DNA of 64,000 nucleotides, taken from positions 62,001-126,000 of the forward strand of contig NZ_ATDN01000009.1 of the NCBI RefSeq assembly GCF_004014805.1, read 5' to 3'. Every line of letters starts with the position of its first letter. Position 1 is the first letter of the stretch. Positions 45,072 to 55,345 of this stretch are shown here, in pieces. Made by a program: the position numbers and the translations under genes. Under the pieces are notes generated by a model. The model saw only the letters and a list, made by a program, of their open reading frames with translations. It did no database searches and was not told the origin of the DNA. The DNA is from Mycolicibacterium elephantis DSM 44368 (GTDB lineage: Bacteria > Actinomycetota > Actinomycetes > Mycobacteriales > Mycobacteriaceae).

Positions 45072-46046
45072 ATGGCTTTGAAAAGCGCATCTGCGCTGGT
45101 GCTGGACGGTCTAGCGATTTTCGAGTTCGGCGTGGTCTGCGAGGTGTTCGGCATCGACCGCTCCGCCGACGGCGTGCCCAACATCGACTTCAAAGTGTGC
45201 GGACCGCAGCCTGGTCGGCCGCTGTCCACCTCGGTAGGTGCGACGCTGACGCCCGATCACGGTCTCGGCGACCTGGTCGGTGCGGACCTGGTGGCGATTC
45301 CGGCGATCGGCAACTCGGAGTATCCGCCCGAGGCACTGGAAGCGGTCAGGGCGGCCGCCGACTCCGGTTCGATCGTCCTCACGGTCTGCTCAGGGGCGTT
45401 CGTCGCGGGCGCCGCCGGCCTGCTCGACGGCAGGCCGTGCACCACGCACTGGATGCACGCCGACGAACTCGCCCGCCGGTATCCGACGGCCAAGGTCGAC
45501 CGCAACGTGTTGTACGTCGACGACGGCAACCTGATCACCAGCGCGGGCACCGCGGCCGGTATCGACGCCTGCCTGCATCTGGTGCGTCGCGAGCTCGGCA
45601 GCGAGGTGACCAACAAGATCGCCCGCCGCATGGTGGTGGCGCCTCAGCGCGACGGCGGCCAACGGCAGTACATCGACCAGCCGATCCCGGTGCGGTGTTC
45701 GGAACGCTTTGCGCCGCACCTTGATTGGATTTTGGCGAACCTCGACCAGCCGCACACTGTTGCGACGCTGGCCGCCCGTGCGCACATGTCCGCCCGCACG
45801 TTCGCCCGCCGATTCGTCGAGGAGACCGGGCGCACCCCCATGCAGTGGGTCACCGACCAACGGGTGCTGTATGCGCGCAGGCTGCTCGAGGAGACCGACC
45901 TCGACGTCGACCGGATCGCCGAGCGTTCGGGTTTCGGCACCGCGACGCTGCTGCGGCATCACTTCCGCAGGATCATCGGCGTGACGCCGTCGGACTACCG
46001 GCGCCGGTTCGCCTGCGCATCAGACGGGCAGCCAGCCACCGCCTGA
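45072..46046 (+). CDS. GlxA/FtrA-type AraC family transcriptional regulator
   Basis: 324 residues. The N-terminal DJ-1/PfpI-like domain (VLDGLAIFEFGVVCEVFGID, SIVLTVCSGAFVAGAAGLLD with the nucleophile-elbow Cys kept) is followed by an AraC-type double helix-turn-helix: TVATLAARAHMSARTFARRF and ERSGFGTATLLRHHFRRIIG. Such regulators often sense small metabolites. The neighbours give no substrate; the divergent small membrane protein is the only obvious candidate target. Confidence 0.9.
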   Translation: MALKSASALVLDGLAIFEFGVVCEVFGIDRSADGVPNIDFKVCGPQPGRPLSTSVGATLTPDHGLGDLVGADLVAIPAIGNSEYPPEALEAVRAAADSGSIVLTVCSGAFVAGAAGLLDGRPCTTHWMHADELARRYPTAKVDRNVLYVDDGNLITSAGTAAGIDACLHLVRRELGSEVTNKIARRMVVAPQRDGGQRQYIDQPIPVRCSERFAPHLDWILANLDQPHTVATLAARAHMSARTFARRFVEETGRTPMQWVTDQRVLYARRLLEETDLDVDRIAERSGFGTATLLRHHFRRIIGVTPSDYRRRFACASDGQPATA

Positions 46047-46058
46047 GCTCTCCGACCG

Positions 46059-46118
46059 CGAACGTGGGTTACCCGCACACCTTTACGCGGATTCGCGTGA
46101 CACCACCCCACACTCGGC
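46059..46118 (+). repeat. dispersed 60-base element, copy 2 (GGGTTACCC ... CACACTCGGC)
   Basis: Starts CGAACGTGGGTTACCCGCAC, has GCGTG at bases 37-41 and CACACTCGGC at bases 51-60, all at the same positions as in the copy at 25185-25244. It fills the gap between the stops of the convergent regulator and mutY genes. Confidence 0.65.
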
Positions 46119-46120
46119 GG

Positions 46121-46993
46121 TCACGGGTTGCCCTCTCCGGCGAGCGCGTAGCGGCCGTCGTCGGTCTGCTCCACCAACCCGTCGACCAGCAGTGAGTCCA
46201 GGGCGCGGTCGCGTTGCGCGGTGTCGGCCAGCCACGCGACGTCCAGCTCTGCCCGGGTGACGGGAGAGTCTTTGGCGCGCAACACATCCAGTAACCGGCC
46301 GCGGGCCTGGCGGTCGGTGCCCGCGTACCGCTGCGGCCGTCGCGCAGGGGTCGCAGAGGCCGGATATCCGCGCGAACGCCATGCGCAGACGCTGAGCGGG
46401 CACCCGGCGCAGCGCGGCGCCCGGGCGGTACACACCGTCGCGCCGAACTCCATCAGCGCAACCGAAAACCGCGGCGCGTCATCGCTTTCCGGCAGCAACG
46501 CCGCCACATCGGTGAGGTCGCGTGCCGAGGGGGCGGCGTCCGCGCGACCGTGCACCACCCGCGTCACCACCCGGCGGACGTTGGTGTCGACGACCGGAAC
46601 CCGCTGCTGGAAGGCGAAGCAGGCGACGGCACGCGCGGTGTAGGCGCCGATTCCCGGCAGGGTCAACAGCGTGTCGACATCCGAGGGCACCACGTCGCGG
46701 TACTGGCCGGCGATCACAGTCGCGCACTCGTGCAGCCGTTTGGCGCGGCGCGGGTAGCCGAGCTTGCCCCAGGCGCGCAACACGTCGGCGGCACTGGCCG
46801 CGGCGGTCGCCGAGGGCGTCGGCCACCGCGCCACCCAGGCTTCCCACACCGGCTGCACCCGCGCGACCGGCGTCTGCTGGAGCATGAACTCGCTGACCAG
46901 CACCTGCCACGGCGTCACTCCGGGCCGCCGCCACGGCAGATCGCGGCGTGCGCCGTCGTACCAATCGAGCAGCTGGGGCACAATGTCAGTCAT
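46121..46993 (-). CDS. mutY: A/G-specific adenine glycosylase
   Basis: 290 residues, from MTDIVPQLLDWYDG. FMLQQTPVARV is the adenine-recognition motif, LPGIGAYTARAV the helix-hairpin-helix with VVDTNVRR holding the catalytic Asp, and Cys-x6-Cys-x2-Cys-x5-Cys (CTARAPRCAGCPLSVC) the 4Fe-4S cluster. The C-terminus is short, with only a partial MutT-like region. Removes A opposite 8-oxoguanine. The start codon shares two bases with that of divergent canB; a start further upstream would lie inside canB. Confidence 0.94.
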   Translation of the reverse strand: MTDIVPQLLDWYDGARRDLPWRRPGVTPWQVLVSEFMLQQTPVARVQPVWEAWVARWPTPSATAAASAADVLRAWGKLGYPRRAKRLHECATVIAGQYRDVVPSDVDTLLTLPGIGAYTARAVACFAFQQRVPVVDTNVRRVVTRVVHGRADAAPSARDLTDVAALLPESDDAPRFSVALMEFGATVCTARAPRCAGCPLSVCAWRSRGYPASATPARRPQRYAGTDRQARGRLLDVLRAKDSPVTRAELDVAWLADTAQRDRALDSLLVDGLVEQTDDGRYALAGEGNP

Positions 46994-47612
46994 GCCGCAC
47001 ACCAGCCCGGTAACCGCGTGGAAAGCACTCAAAGAAGGTAACGAGCGGTTCGTCGCGGGCAAACCCGTGCATCCGAGCCAGGGAGTCGAGCACCGGGCCG
47101 GCCTGGCCGAGACGCAGACACCGACCGCGGTGGTGTTCGGCTGCGGCGACAGCCGGGTGGCCGCCGAGCTGATCTTCGATCAGGGACTCGGCGACATGTT
47201 CGTGGTGCGCACCGCCGGGCACGTCATTGACGCCGCGGTGCTCGGCTCGGTCGAGTATGCCGTCGCGGTGCTCGACGTGCCGCTGATCGTGGTACTCGGT
47301 CACGACAGCTGCGGGGCGGTCAAGGCGACGCTCTCGGCCCTCGATGAGGGCGTGGTACCGGGCGGCTACGTCCGCGACATCGTCGAACGCGTCATGCCGT
47401 CGATCCTGCTGGGCCGCCGCGACGGCCTGACCAGGGTCGACGAGTTCGAAGCCCGCCACGTCATCGAGACCGGCGCGCAGTTGATGGCGCGGTCAACGAC
47501 CATCTCCGAGGGGGTGGCCGCGGGCACGCTGGCGATCGTCGGCGCCACCTACCACCTGGCCGACGGCCGCGTGGGGTTGCGGGCCCACCTGGGTGACATC
47601 GGCGAAGCCTGA
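46992..47612 (+). CDS. canB: beta-carbonic anhydrase
   Basis: 206 residues. FGCGDSRV gives the first zinc Cys and the Asp-Arg dyad (with Gly instead of the usual Ala in CADSR), and GHDSCGAV the His and second Cys. Interconverts CO2 and bicarbonate. MPHTSPVTAWKALKEGNERF matches the Rv3588c start. Its ATG and the mutY ATG overlap in the palindrome CATG. Confidence 0.94.
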   Translation: MPHTSPVTAWKALKEGNERFVAGKPVHPSQGVEHRAGLAETQTPTAVVFGCGDSRVAAELIFDQGLGDMFVVRTAGHVIDAAVLGSVEYAVAVLDVPLIVVLGHDSCGAVKATLSALDEGVVPGGYVRDIVERVMPSILLGRRDGLTRVDEFEARHVIETGAQLMARSTTISEGVAAGTLAIVGATYHLADGRVGLRAHLGDIGEA

Positions 47613-47659
47613 CGCGCGACACGCCGAGGCGCCTCGGACAACTGGGCGTGACCTGGGCT

Positions 47660-47665
47660 TATCGT
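47660..47665 (+). promoter_or_regulatory. -10 TATCGT, leaderless promoter of the Rv3587c-like gene
   Basis: TATCGT fits TANNNT and ends 6 bases before the GTG start at 47672, which supports that start over the ATG-less longer frame. Confidence 0.45.
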
Positions 47666-47671
47666 GGCCGT

Positions 47672-48436
47672 GTGCTGGATCTGGAACCGCAAGGCCCGCT
47701 ACCTCCGCAAATTTACTGGCGGCGCAGGGCGCTGGCGTTGGGCTTGGCGGTCCTGGTCATCGGCGTGATTTCGGCGATCGTGGTGGCAATCGTGGCCAAC
47801 ACCGGGTCGGCCGAAACCACGAACGCCGAGCAGGCGGCCGAGAGCCCCGAAGCCGCACCGACCCCGCTGCCCGGCGAAAACCCCGAAGTCAAGTCGCCCG
47901 TCATGCCGCCGCCCGAGGCGGCCCCGCCGGCGACGCCCACACCGACCGCGGCGGTGACCCCGCCGCCGGTGCTCAAGGAGGGCGACGACTGCCCGGACTC
48001 CACGCTCGCGGTCAAGGGCATCACCAACCAGCCGCAGTACGTGGTGGGCGATCAGCCGAAGTTCACCATGGTGGTCACCAACATCGGTCTGGTCTCGTGC
48101 AAGCGTGACGTCGGGGCGGCCGTGCTGGCCGCGTACGTCTACGGGTTGGACAACAACCGGCTGTGGTCGAACCTCGACTGCGCACCGTCGAACGAGACGC
48201 TGGTCAAGACGTTCCAGCCCGGTGAGCAGGTGACCACCGAGGTGACCTGGACGGGGATGGGTTCGGCGCCGGGCTGTCCGCTGCCGCGTGAGCCGATCGG
48301 TCCGGGCACCTACAACCTCGTTGTGCAGCTGGGCAATTTACGTTCGGCGACGGTGCCGTTCGTCCTGGCCGAGCAGGCGCAGGTGCCGCACGCCGAGGGC
48401 GCGCCGCTGCCCGGCCCGGCCCCCGCGGCGGGCTGA
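47672..48436 (+). CDS. membrane-anchored secreted protein (Rv3587c-like)
   Basis: 254 residues from GTG (VLDLEPQGPLPPQIYWRRR). A short cytoplasmic head, one membrane segment (about 22-42), a disordered Pro/Ala/Thr linker to about residue 110, and a folded extracytoplasmic domain with four cysteines in two likely disulfides (DDCPDSTLAV, VSCKRDV, LDCAPSN, GCPLPRE). Corresponds by position to Rv3587c; function unknown to me. Confidence 0.8.
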   Translation: MLDLEPQGPLPPQIYWRRRALALGLAVLVIGVISAIVVAIVANTGSAETTNAEQAAESPEAAPTPLPGENPEVKSPVMPPPEAAPPATPTPTAAVTPPPVLKEGDDCPDSTLAVKGITNQPQYVVGDQPKFTMVVTNIGLVSCKRDVGAAVLAAYVYGLDNNRLWSNLDCAPSNETLVKTFQPGEQVTTEVTWTGMGSAPGCPLPREPIGPGTYNLVVQLGNLRSATVPFVLAEQAQVPHAEGAPLPGPAPAAG

Positions 48437-48457
48437 CTTCCGCCTCTAGATCGCGCC

Positions 48458-48475
48458 GAAACGCCGATCTCGGCG
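48458..48475 (+). repeat. dispersed short repeat, copy 2 (core GATCTCGGCG)
   Basis: GAAACGCCGATCTCGGCG pairs with the copy at 18863-18880. Here the end is self-complementary (CGCCGA/TCGGCG), giving a small hairpin between the convergent Rv3587c-like and disA stops, so it may also aid termination. Confidence 0.5.
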
Positions 48476-48495
48476 GCGGCCGAGACGAGAAGCGA

Positions 48496-49614
48496 TCAGG
48501 CCAGTCGGTCGGCGATCGTGGATTCGGCCAGCTGGGAAAGGCCCTCGCGAATGTGGCGGGCCCACATCGAACCGATGCCCTCCACCGACTGCAGATCGCC
48601 CGCACTGGCCGCCAGCAAGCCCTGAAGCGAGCCGAACGACCGCACCAACAGGTCCACGTGGGCGAACTGCAGCCGCGGAATGCCGGCCATCGCGCGATAG
48701 CCCCGTGAACTCATCGCCGAATCCTGCGCCTCCATCGTGGACGGATACCCGAAAACCCTTGCCAGCGCGGTGAAGTCGAGCAGTTCGTTGTCAGACAACG
48801 CGTCGAGCTCTTCCAGCGTGGTTCGCACCTGCTCGGTGGTCGGCGGATCCGGGTTGGCGTGATAGTCGCGCACGATCAGCTCGCGGGCCGTGTCGTTGTC
48901 GCCGACCAGCTCTTCGACCTGAAGCTTGAGCTGACGCCCGTCGGTGCCGAGTTCGACCACGTCGGCGTCGATCTCCAAGCTGATCCGGCGCACCATCTCG
49001 AGTCGCTGCACCACCGTCATCACGTCGCGCAACGTCACGAAGTCCTCGATCTCGGCCGTCGACAGCTGCCTGCTGACCTCGTCGAGGCGGGTCTTGTAGC
49101 GCTCGAGGGTGTCGATGGTCTGGTTGGCCCGCGACAGGATCGTCGCCGAATCGGGAACCACGTGGCGCTCGCCGGCCACATAGACGGTCACGATGCTCAT
49201 CGAATGGCTCACCGAGATCACCGGGTAGCCGGTCTGGATCGCTGTGCGTTCGGCCGACCGGTGCCGGGTGCCGGATTCCTCGGTCGGGATCGACGGGTCG
49301 GGCACCAACTGCACGTTGGCCCGCAGAATGCGGCTGCCGTCGCTGGAGAGCACCACCGCGCCGTCCATCTTCGAAAGTTCGCGCAGTCGGGTCGGCGCGA
49401 AGCGGATGTCGAGCTCGAAACCGCCGTCGCAGATGGCTTCGACGCTGTCGTCGTATCCGATCACGATCAGGGCCCCGGTGCGCCCGCGCAGGACCCGCTC
49501 CAGGCCGTCACGCAGGGCGGTGCCCGGGGCGAGCCGTGCGAGCGTCTCGCGCATCGTGGGGCGCGCCAACTGCACCACTTTGCGCCCAGACCGGCCGCCC
49601 GCCTTCACGGCCAT
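48496..49614 (-). CDS. disA: DNA integrity scanning diadenylate cyclase DisA
   Basis: 372 residues. The N-terminal DAC domain has DGA at 84-86 and RHR at 117-119, the cyclic-di-AMP synthesis motifs; a helical linker and a C-terminal RuvA-like helix-hairpin-helix ([20 protein letters not shown]) bind branched DNA. It scans DNA and signals through c-di-AMP. 26 bases downstream of radA, the usual radA-disA pair, where RadA modulates DisA. Confidence 0.97.
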   Translation of the reverse strand: MAVKAGGRSGRKVVQLARPTMRETLARLAPGTALRDGLERVLRGRTGALIVIGYDDSVEAICDGGFELDIRFAPTRLRELSKMDGAVVLSSDGSRILRANVQLVPDPSIPTEESGTRHRSAERTAIQTGYPVISVSHSMSIVTVYVAGERHVVPDSATILSRANQTIDTLERYKTRLDEVSRQLSTAEIEDFVTLRDVMTVVQRLEMVRRISLEIDADVVELGTDGRQLKLQVEELVGDNDTARELIVRDYHANPDPPTTEQVRTTLEELDALSDNELLDFTALARVFGYPSTMEAQDSAMSSRGYRAMAGIPRLQFAHVDLLVRSFGSLQGLLAASAGDLQSVEGIGSMWARHIREGLSQLAESTIADRLA

Positions 49615-49640
49615 CGGCCCCCTCCTAGGATCGGTCGCCG

Positions 49641-51020
49641 TTATCGGTCATCTTTGCTGATATCCCGCAATACCCGCAATGCCGCGCCGATGTTGTCGGC
49701 CCCGATCGCGCGCAATCCGTTCGGCACCGACGTGACGCCCGGCGGCACCACGGCGCGGGTGAAACCCAGCCGCGCGGCCTCGGCGAGCCGCCGATCCATC
49801 CCGGCGACGCGCCTGAGGTCACCGGCCAGCCCGACCTCACCGATGGCGATGACGGCGGCGGGTACCGGCAGGTTCATCTTGGACGACGCGATCGCGACCG
49901 CGACCGCCAGATCTGCGGACGGGTCGGTCAGCCGCATGCCGCCGACCGTCGACAGGTAGATGTCGTGACCGCTGATCCCCAGCGCCGCGTGCCTGTCGAG
50001 CACGGCGGTGATCATCGCCGCGCGTGCGGAGTCGATGCCGCTGACCGCACGCCGCGCCGGCCCGTTTGCTGGCGGGCCGATGAGCGCCTGCACTTCGCCG
50101 ATCAGCGGTCGCTTGCCGTCGAGCGTCACCGTGATCGCGGTGCCCGCCACCGGTTTGGGCCGCAGGTCGCGGAACAATCCCGACGGGTCGGCGACCCCTT
50201 CGATTCCGTTGTCGTGCAACAGGAAACAACCGACCTCGTCGGCCGCGCCGAACCGGTTCTTGACGCCGCGGACCATGCGCAGCAATGACGCGCGGTCACC
50301 TTCGAAGTGCAAGACGACATCGACCAGATGCTCCAGCGAGCGCGGACCGGCGATGGCCCCGTCCTTGGTGACGTGGCCGACGAGTATCAGCGCGACGCCC
50401 GATGTCTTCGCCGCCATCGTCAAAGCGGTGGTGACCGCGCGCACCTGGGTCACGCCGCCGGTCACGCCGTCGGCCTCGGAGGTCGACATGGTCTGCACGG
50501 AGTCGACCACCACGAGGCTGGGCTGCACCTCCTCGATGTGCCCCAGCGCCGTGGACAGATCCGATTCGGCGGCGAGATAGACCTCGTCGTGTGTGCAGCC
50601 GGTCCGTTCGGCCCGCATCCGGATCTGGCCCGCCGACTCCTCACCCGACAGATACAGCGCCCGCTTGCCCGCCTCGGCCCACCGGTGTGCGACCTCGAGC
50701 AGCAGGGTCGACTTGCCGACGCCGGGATCGCCGGCCAACAGTGTCACCGAACCCGGCACCAGCCCACCGCCGAGCACCCGGTCGAGCTCGTCGACACCGG
50801 TGCGGAAGTGCCGGGTGCGGCCCGGGTCGATCGAGCTGATCGGCACCGCGGGCGAGGCGGGGGCCACGGCGCGCCGAGTGGGTGCGCCGTTGACCGCGGC
50901 CAGCATCGTCACCTCGTCGACGGTGCCCCAGGTTCCGCAGTCCGGGCAGCGCCCGACCCACTTCGGGGTCAGGTGGTGGCATTCCGAGCAGCGGTACTGC
51001 GAACGCTGAGCTTTGGCCAC
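49641..51020 (-). CDS. radA: DNA repair protein RadA
   Basis: 459 residues. The C4 zinc finger (Cys11, Cys14, Cys25, Cys28), Walker A GDPGVGKS at 97-104, Walker [11 protein letters not shown], the RadA motif KNRFG, and a C-terminal Lon-protease-like domain. It promotes branch migration in recombination. Followed by disA on the same strand. Confidence 0.97.
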   Translation of the reverse strand: MAKAQRSQYRCSECHHLTPKWVGRCPDCGTWGTVDEVTMLAAVNGAPTRRAVAPASPAVPISSIDPGRTRHFRTGVDELDRVLGGGLVPGSVTLLAGDPGVGKSTLLLEVAHRWAEAGKRALYLSGEESAGQIRMRAERTGCTHDEVYLAAESDLSTALGHIEEVQPSLVVVDSVQTMSTSEADGVTGGVTQVRAVTTALTMAAKTSGVALILVGHVTKDGAIAGPRSLEHLVDVVLHFEGDRASLLRMVRGVKNRFGAADEVGCFLLHDNGIEGVADPSGLFRDLRPKPVAGTAITVTLDGKRPLIGEVQALIGPPANGPARRAVSGIDSARAAMITAVLDRHAALGISGHDIYLSTVGGMRLTDPSADLAVAVAIASSKMNLPVPAAVIAIGEVGLAGDLRRVAGMDRRLAEAARLGFTRAVVPPGVTSVPNGLRAIGADNIGAALRVLRDISKDDR

Positions 51021-51086
51021 GCTGTGACGTTAGCCCCGCGGACCGACAGAACAGCCTCGGTGAGCTGCCGTGTCGCCGATTCGCGG

Positions 51087-51653
51087 TCAGTGACCGCCCG
51101 AGTGACCGCCGGTGTCCCGCACGTCCTCGCGGCGCGGCGCCTCACCCGCGGACAGCGGCACCTGAACGGTGCCTTCGCCGGCCTTCTCGAACTTGAAGGT
51201 GAACTCGTACGTCAGGCCGTTGGTGATCGGCTTGGTCAGCGACACGCTGGCCTCCGCGGCCTCGGCGGCCTCCAGGCTTTCCAGCGGTGTGATCTGGCCG
51301 TCGGGAGCGCCGACGATCAGCACACCGCCGGCCGGCAGTGTGGTGTCACCGGTCAGCGTCACCGAGCCGACCTCGGAGGTGATCGACACCAGCTTGTCGT
51401 CGTGCTCCCGCGACTGGTTGGACGCCTGGAACATCAGCTCGACGTCGGTGCCGGGCTGAACGAAATCCGATGTCTGGATGACCTGCAGGTGGATGTTGCG
51501 GAGGGCGACATCGCCGATGTTTGCGCTGGTGCCGTTGACAGCGGGCTCCTGCATGGTGGTCTGGGACACCTGCCCGGCGCCGCAGCCACTGAGCGCACCA
51601 CCGACTAGGACGGCAGCGGCCACCCCGCAAGCGGCCATTTTGAAGCGGTCCAC
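51087..51653 (-). CDS. lpqE: lipoprotein LpqE-like
   Basis: 188 residues from GTG, with AGGAGG five bases upstream; the frame open further upstream lacks such a site. The signal peptide ends in lipobox GALSGC. The mature domain (beta-rich, [15 protein letters not shown]-like strands, then a Glu/Ala-rich loop) looks like copper-chaperone PCuAC or CopC-like beta sandwiches, but no His/Met metal motif is obvious except a terminal GGHSGGH. Corresponds to Rv3584. Divergent from carD. Confidence 0.83.
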   Translation of the reverse strand: MDRFKMAACGVAAAVLVGGALSGCGAGQVSQTTMQEPAVNGTSANIGDVALRNIHLQVIQTSDFVQPGTDVELMFQASNQSREHDDKLVSITSEVGSVTLTGDTTLPAGGVLIVGAPDGQITPLESLEAAEAAEASVSLTKPITNGLTYEFTFKFEKAGEGTVQVPLSAGEAPRREDVRDTGGHSGGH

Positions 51654-52434
<781 letters not shown>

Positions 52435-52439
52435 CGGCC

Positions 52440-52964
52440 ATGACGGGCCTGCCACGGATCGGGCTCGGCACCGACGTTCACCCGATCGAGGCCGGACGGC
52501 CGTGCTGGCTGCTGTGCCTGTTGTTCGATGACGCCGACGGATGCGCCGGTCACTCCGACGGGGACGTGGCCGCACATGCGTTGTGCGACGCGCTGCTGTC
52601 GGCGGCCGGCCTCGGCGATCTCGGTGAGGTGTTCGGCACCGGCAGACCCGAATGGGGCGGCGCGAGCGGTGTGGACATGTTGCGCCACGTTCTCGAGCTG
52701 GTCACCGCCGCCGGCTTCCGAGTCGGCAACGCCGCGATCCAGGTGATCGGAAACCAACCCAAGATCGGCCCGAGACGGGCCGAGGCCCAGCAGCTGCTCT
52801 CGGAGCTGCTGGGCGCCCCTGTTTCCGTGTCGGCGACGACGACGGACGGGCTCGGGCTCACCGGACGTGGAGAGGGTATGGCCGCGATCGCCACGGCCCT
52901 GGTTGTCGCCGCCGCCGACGGGCCAGGCACAGCCGATGCGGGATATGCGCAAATAGGCCGGTAA
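52440..52964 (+). CDS. ispF: 2-C-methyl-D-erythritol 2,4-cyclodiphosphate synthase
   Basis: 174 residues. [11 protein letters not shown] holds the metal-binding Asp-Val-His, and [18 protein letters not shown] the remaining site; [18 protein letters not shown] is the C-terminal signature. It forms MEcPP in the MEP isoprenoid pathway. In M. tuberculosis ispD lies between carD and ispF; here only 5 bases separate them. Confidence 0.97.
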   Translation: MTGLPRIGLGTDVHPIEAGRPCWLLCLLFDDADGCAGHSDGDVAAHALCDALLSAAGLGDLGEVFGTGRPEWGGASGVDMLRHVLELVTAAGFRVGNAAIQVIGNQPKIGPRRAEAQQLLSELLGAPVSVSATTTDGLGLTGRGEGMAAIATALVVAAADGPGTADAGYAQIGR

Positions 52965-52967
52965 GCT
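52962..52967 (+). promoter_or_regulatory. -10 TAAGCT, leaderless promoter of cysS
   Basis: TAAGCT contains the ispF stop codon and ends 8 bases before the cysS GTG; layout and sequence match the lysS promoter at 35186. Confidence 0.5.
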
Positions 52968-52975
52968 GGCGCGTC

Positions 52976-54394
52976 GTGACCAATCGCGCCGGAGCTCCCG
53001 CCATGCGGCTCCACGACACCATGAGCGGTGGCGTACGCGATTTCGTGCCAGTCAAACCCGGTCACGTGTCGATCTACCTGTGCGGGGCGACCGTGCAGGG
53101 GCTGCCGCACATCGGCCATGTGCGCAGCGGGGTGGCGTTCGACGTGCTGCGACGCTGGCTGATGGCCAAGGGTCTCGATGTCGCGTTCATCCGCAACGTC
53201 ACCGACATCGACGACAAGATCCTCGCCAAGGCGGCCGATGCCGGTCGGCCGTGGTGGGAGTGGGCCGCCACCTACGAACGGGCGTTCACGGACGCCTACG
53301 ACGCGCTGGGCGTGCTTCCGCCTTCGGCTGAGCCCCGCGCCACCGGCCACATCACCCAGATGGTCGAGCTGATCGAGCGACTGATCGAACGCGGCCACGC
53401 CTATGCCAGCGGCGGCGACGTGTACTTCGACGTGCTCAGCCTGCCCGGCTACGGCAAGTTGTCCGGCCACAAGCTCGCCGACGTGCACCAGGGTGAGGGA
53501 GTGGCCACCGGCAAGCGCGACCAACGCGACTTCACGCTGTGGAAGGGCGCCAAACCCGGTGAACCGTCCTGGCCCACACCGTGGGGCAGGGGCAGGCCCG
53601 GCTGGCACACCGAGTGTGTGGCGATGTGCGAGGCCTATCTCGGCTCCGAGTTCGACATCCACGCCGGCGGCATGGACCTGGTGTTCCCGCATCACGAGAA
53701 CGAGATCGCACAGGCGGAGGGCGCCGGCGACCACTTCGCCCGGTTCTGGCTGCACAACGGCTGGGTCACCATGGGCGGCGAGAAGATGAGCAAGTCGTTG
53801 GGCAACGTGTTGGCGATTCCGGCTGTGCTGCAACGGGTCCGGGCCGCCGAGCTGCGTTATTACCTGGGCAGCGCGCACTACCGCTCGATGCTCGAATTCA
53901 CCGAGACCGCGTTGGCCGACGCCGCGCGGGCCTACAGCGGCATCGAGGATTTCCTGCACCGGGTGCGCAACCGCGTCGGCGCGGTCGTTCCCGGGCAGTG
54001 GACGCCGAAGTTCGCAGCCGCCCTCGACGACGATCTGGCGGTGCCCGCGGCGTTGGCCGAGGTGCACGCCGCACGCGCGGAGGGCAACCGGGCGCTGGAC
54101 GCGGGCGACCACGACACCGCGCTCGCGCAGGCGATGTCGATCCGGGCGATGATGGGCATCCTCGGCGTCGACCCGCTCGACGAGCGCTGGGAATCCAAGG
54201 ACGAGACGCGGGCCGCGCTGCGGGCGGTGGAGGTGCTGGTGGCGGCGGAGTTGCAGCGCCGGGAGGACGCCCGGGCACGGCGAGACTGGGCGGAGGCCGA
54301 CGCGATCCGGGATCGGCTCAAGGAAGCCGGAATCGAGGTCACCGACACCGCCGACGGACCGCAGTGGACGCTGCTCGACAGGTACACGAAGTAG
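52976..54394 (+). CDS. cysS: cysteinyl-tRNA synthetase
   Basis: 472 residues from GTG ([19 protein letters not shown]). Class I motifs: GLPHIGHV (HIGH) and [10 protein letters not shown] (KMSKS). The zinc-binding Cys of YLCGATV and of WHTECVAMC discriminate cysteine. Charges tRNA-Cys. This is the true CysS, not its MshC relative, by the long C-terminal helical domain. The next gene starts directly after its stop. Confidence 0.97.
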   Translation: MTNRAGAPAMRLHDTMSGGVRDFVPVKPGHVSIYLCGATVQGLPHIGHVRSGVAFDVLRRWLMAKGLDVAFIRNVTDIDDKILAKAADAGRPWWEWAATYERAFTDAYDALGVLPPSAEPRATGHITQMVELIERLIERGHAYASGGDVYFDVLSLPGYGKLSGHKLADVHQGEGVATGKRDQRDFTLWKGAKPGEPSWPTPWGRGRPGWHTECVAMCEAYLGSEFDIHAGGMDLVFPHHENEIAQAEGAGDHFARFWLHNGWVTMGGEKMSKSLGNVLAIPAVLQRVRAAELRYYLGSAHYRSMLEFTETALADAARAYSGIEDFLHRVRNRVGAVVPGQWTPKFAAALDDDLAVPAALAEVHAARAEGNRALDAGDHDTALAQAMSIRAMMGILGVDPLDERWESKDETRAALRAVEVLVAAELQRREDARARRDWAEADAIRDRLKEAGIEVTDTADGPQWTLLDRYTK

Positions 54395-55327
54395 ATGGCT
54401 GGCAATTCACGACGCCGGGGCGCGGTGCGCAAGCCGGGAACCAAGAAGGGCCCGAAGGTCGGCTCGGGTGGGGTGCGCAGGCGCGGCCTGGAAGGCCGTG
54501 GACCCACTCCGCCCGCACACATGCGACCGAACCATCCCGCCGCCAAGCGTGCCGCCAAGGGGCAGCGGCGCCCCGCCCGCAAGACCGACGAAACCGAGAT
54601 CGTGTTGGGCCGCAACCCGGTGCTGGAGTGCCTGCGCGCCGGGGTGCCCGCCACCGCGTTGTACGTCGCGCTCGGCGCGGACGCCGACGAGCGGTTGACC
54701 GAATCCGTGCGCATTGCGGCGGATTCGGGCATCTCGATCCTCGAGGTGCCTCGTCACGACCTCGACCGCATCGCCGCCAACGGCCTGCACCAGGGTCTGG
54801 CGCTGCAGGTGCCGCCCTACGCCTACGCGCATCCCGACGATCTACTGGCCGCCGCGACCGCATCGGGCTCGCCGGCGCTGATCGTGGCGTTGGACAACAT
54901 CTCCGATCCCCGCAACCTCGGCGCGATCGTGCGTTCGGTTGCCGCGTTCGGCGGCCACGGCGTGCTGATCCCGCAGCGACGGTCCGCGTCCGTCACCGCG
55001 GTGGCGTGGCGGACCAGCGCCGGTGCCGCGGCCCGGCTGCCGGTGGCCAGGGCGACGAATCTGACTCGGACACTGAAGAGTTGGGCCGACGCCGGACTAC
55101 AGGTGGTCGGTCTGGACGCGGGCGGAGACACCACGCTCGACGAGCTCGACGGCACCGGACCGATCGTCGTCGTGGTCGGCTCCGAGGGCAAGGGGTTGTC
55201 GCGGCTGGTGCGGGAGAACTGCGACATGGTGGTGTCCATTCCGATGGCGGGGCCTACCGAGTCGCTGAACGCATCGGTGGCCGCAGGCGTGGTGCTGGCC
55301 GAGATCGCCCGCCAGCGCCGCGGCTGA
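54395..55327 (+). CDS. SpoU-type rRNA 2'-O-methyltransferase (RlmB/TrmH family)
   Basis: 310 residues. A basic disordered N-terminus of about 65 residues ([20 protein letters not shown]) precedes the substrate-binding domain ([18 protein letters not shown]) and the SPOUT knot with [27 protein letters not shown] and the SAM-binding [15 protein letters not shown]. It methylates a ribose in 23S rRNA or tRNA; the exact site is not clear. Corresponds to Rv3579c; contiguous with cysS. Confidence 0.92.
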   Translation: MAGNSRRRGAVRKPGTKKGPKVGSGGVRRRGLEGRGPTPPAHMRPNHPAAKRAAKGQRRPARKTDETEIVLGRNPVLECLRAGVPATALYVALGADADERLTESVRIAADSGISILEVPRHDLDRIAANGLHQGLALQVPPYAYAHPDDLLAAATASGSPALIVALDNISDPRNLGAIVRSVAAFGGHGVLIPQRRSASVTAVAWRTSAGAAARLPVARATNLTRTLKSWADAGLQVVGLDAGGDTTLDELDGTGPIVVVVGSEGKGLSRLVRENCDMVVSIPMAGPTESLNASVAAGVVLAEIARQRRG

Positions 55328-55345
55328 GTCTTATCGGCGGCGGGA

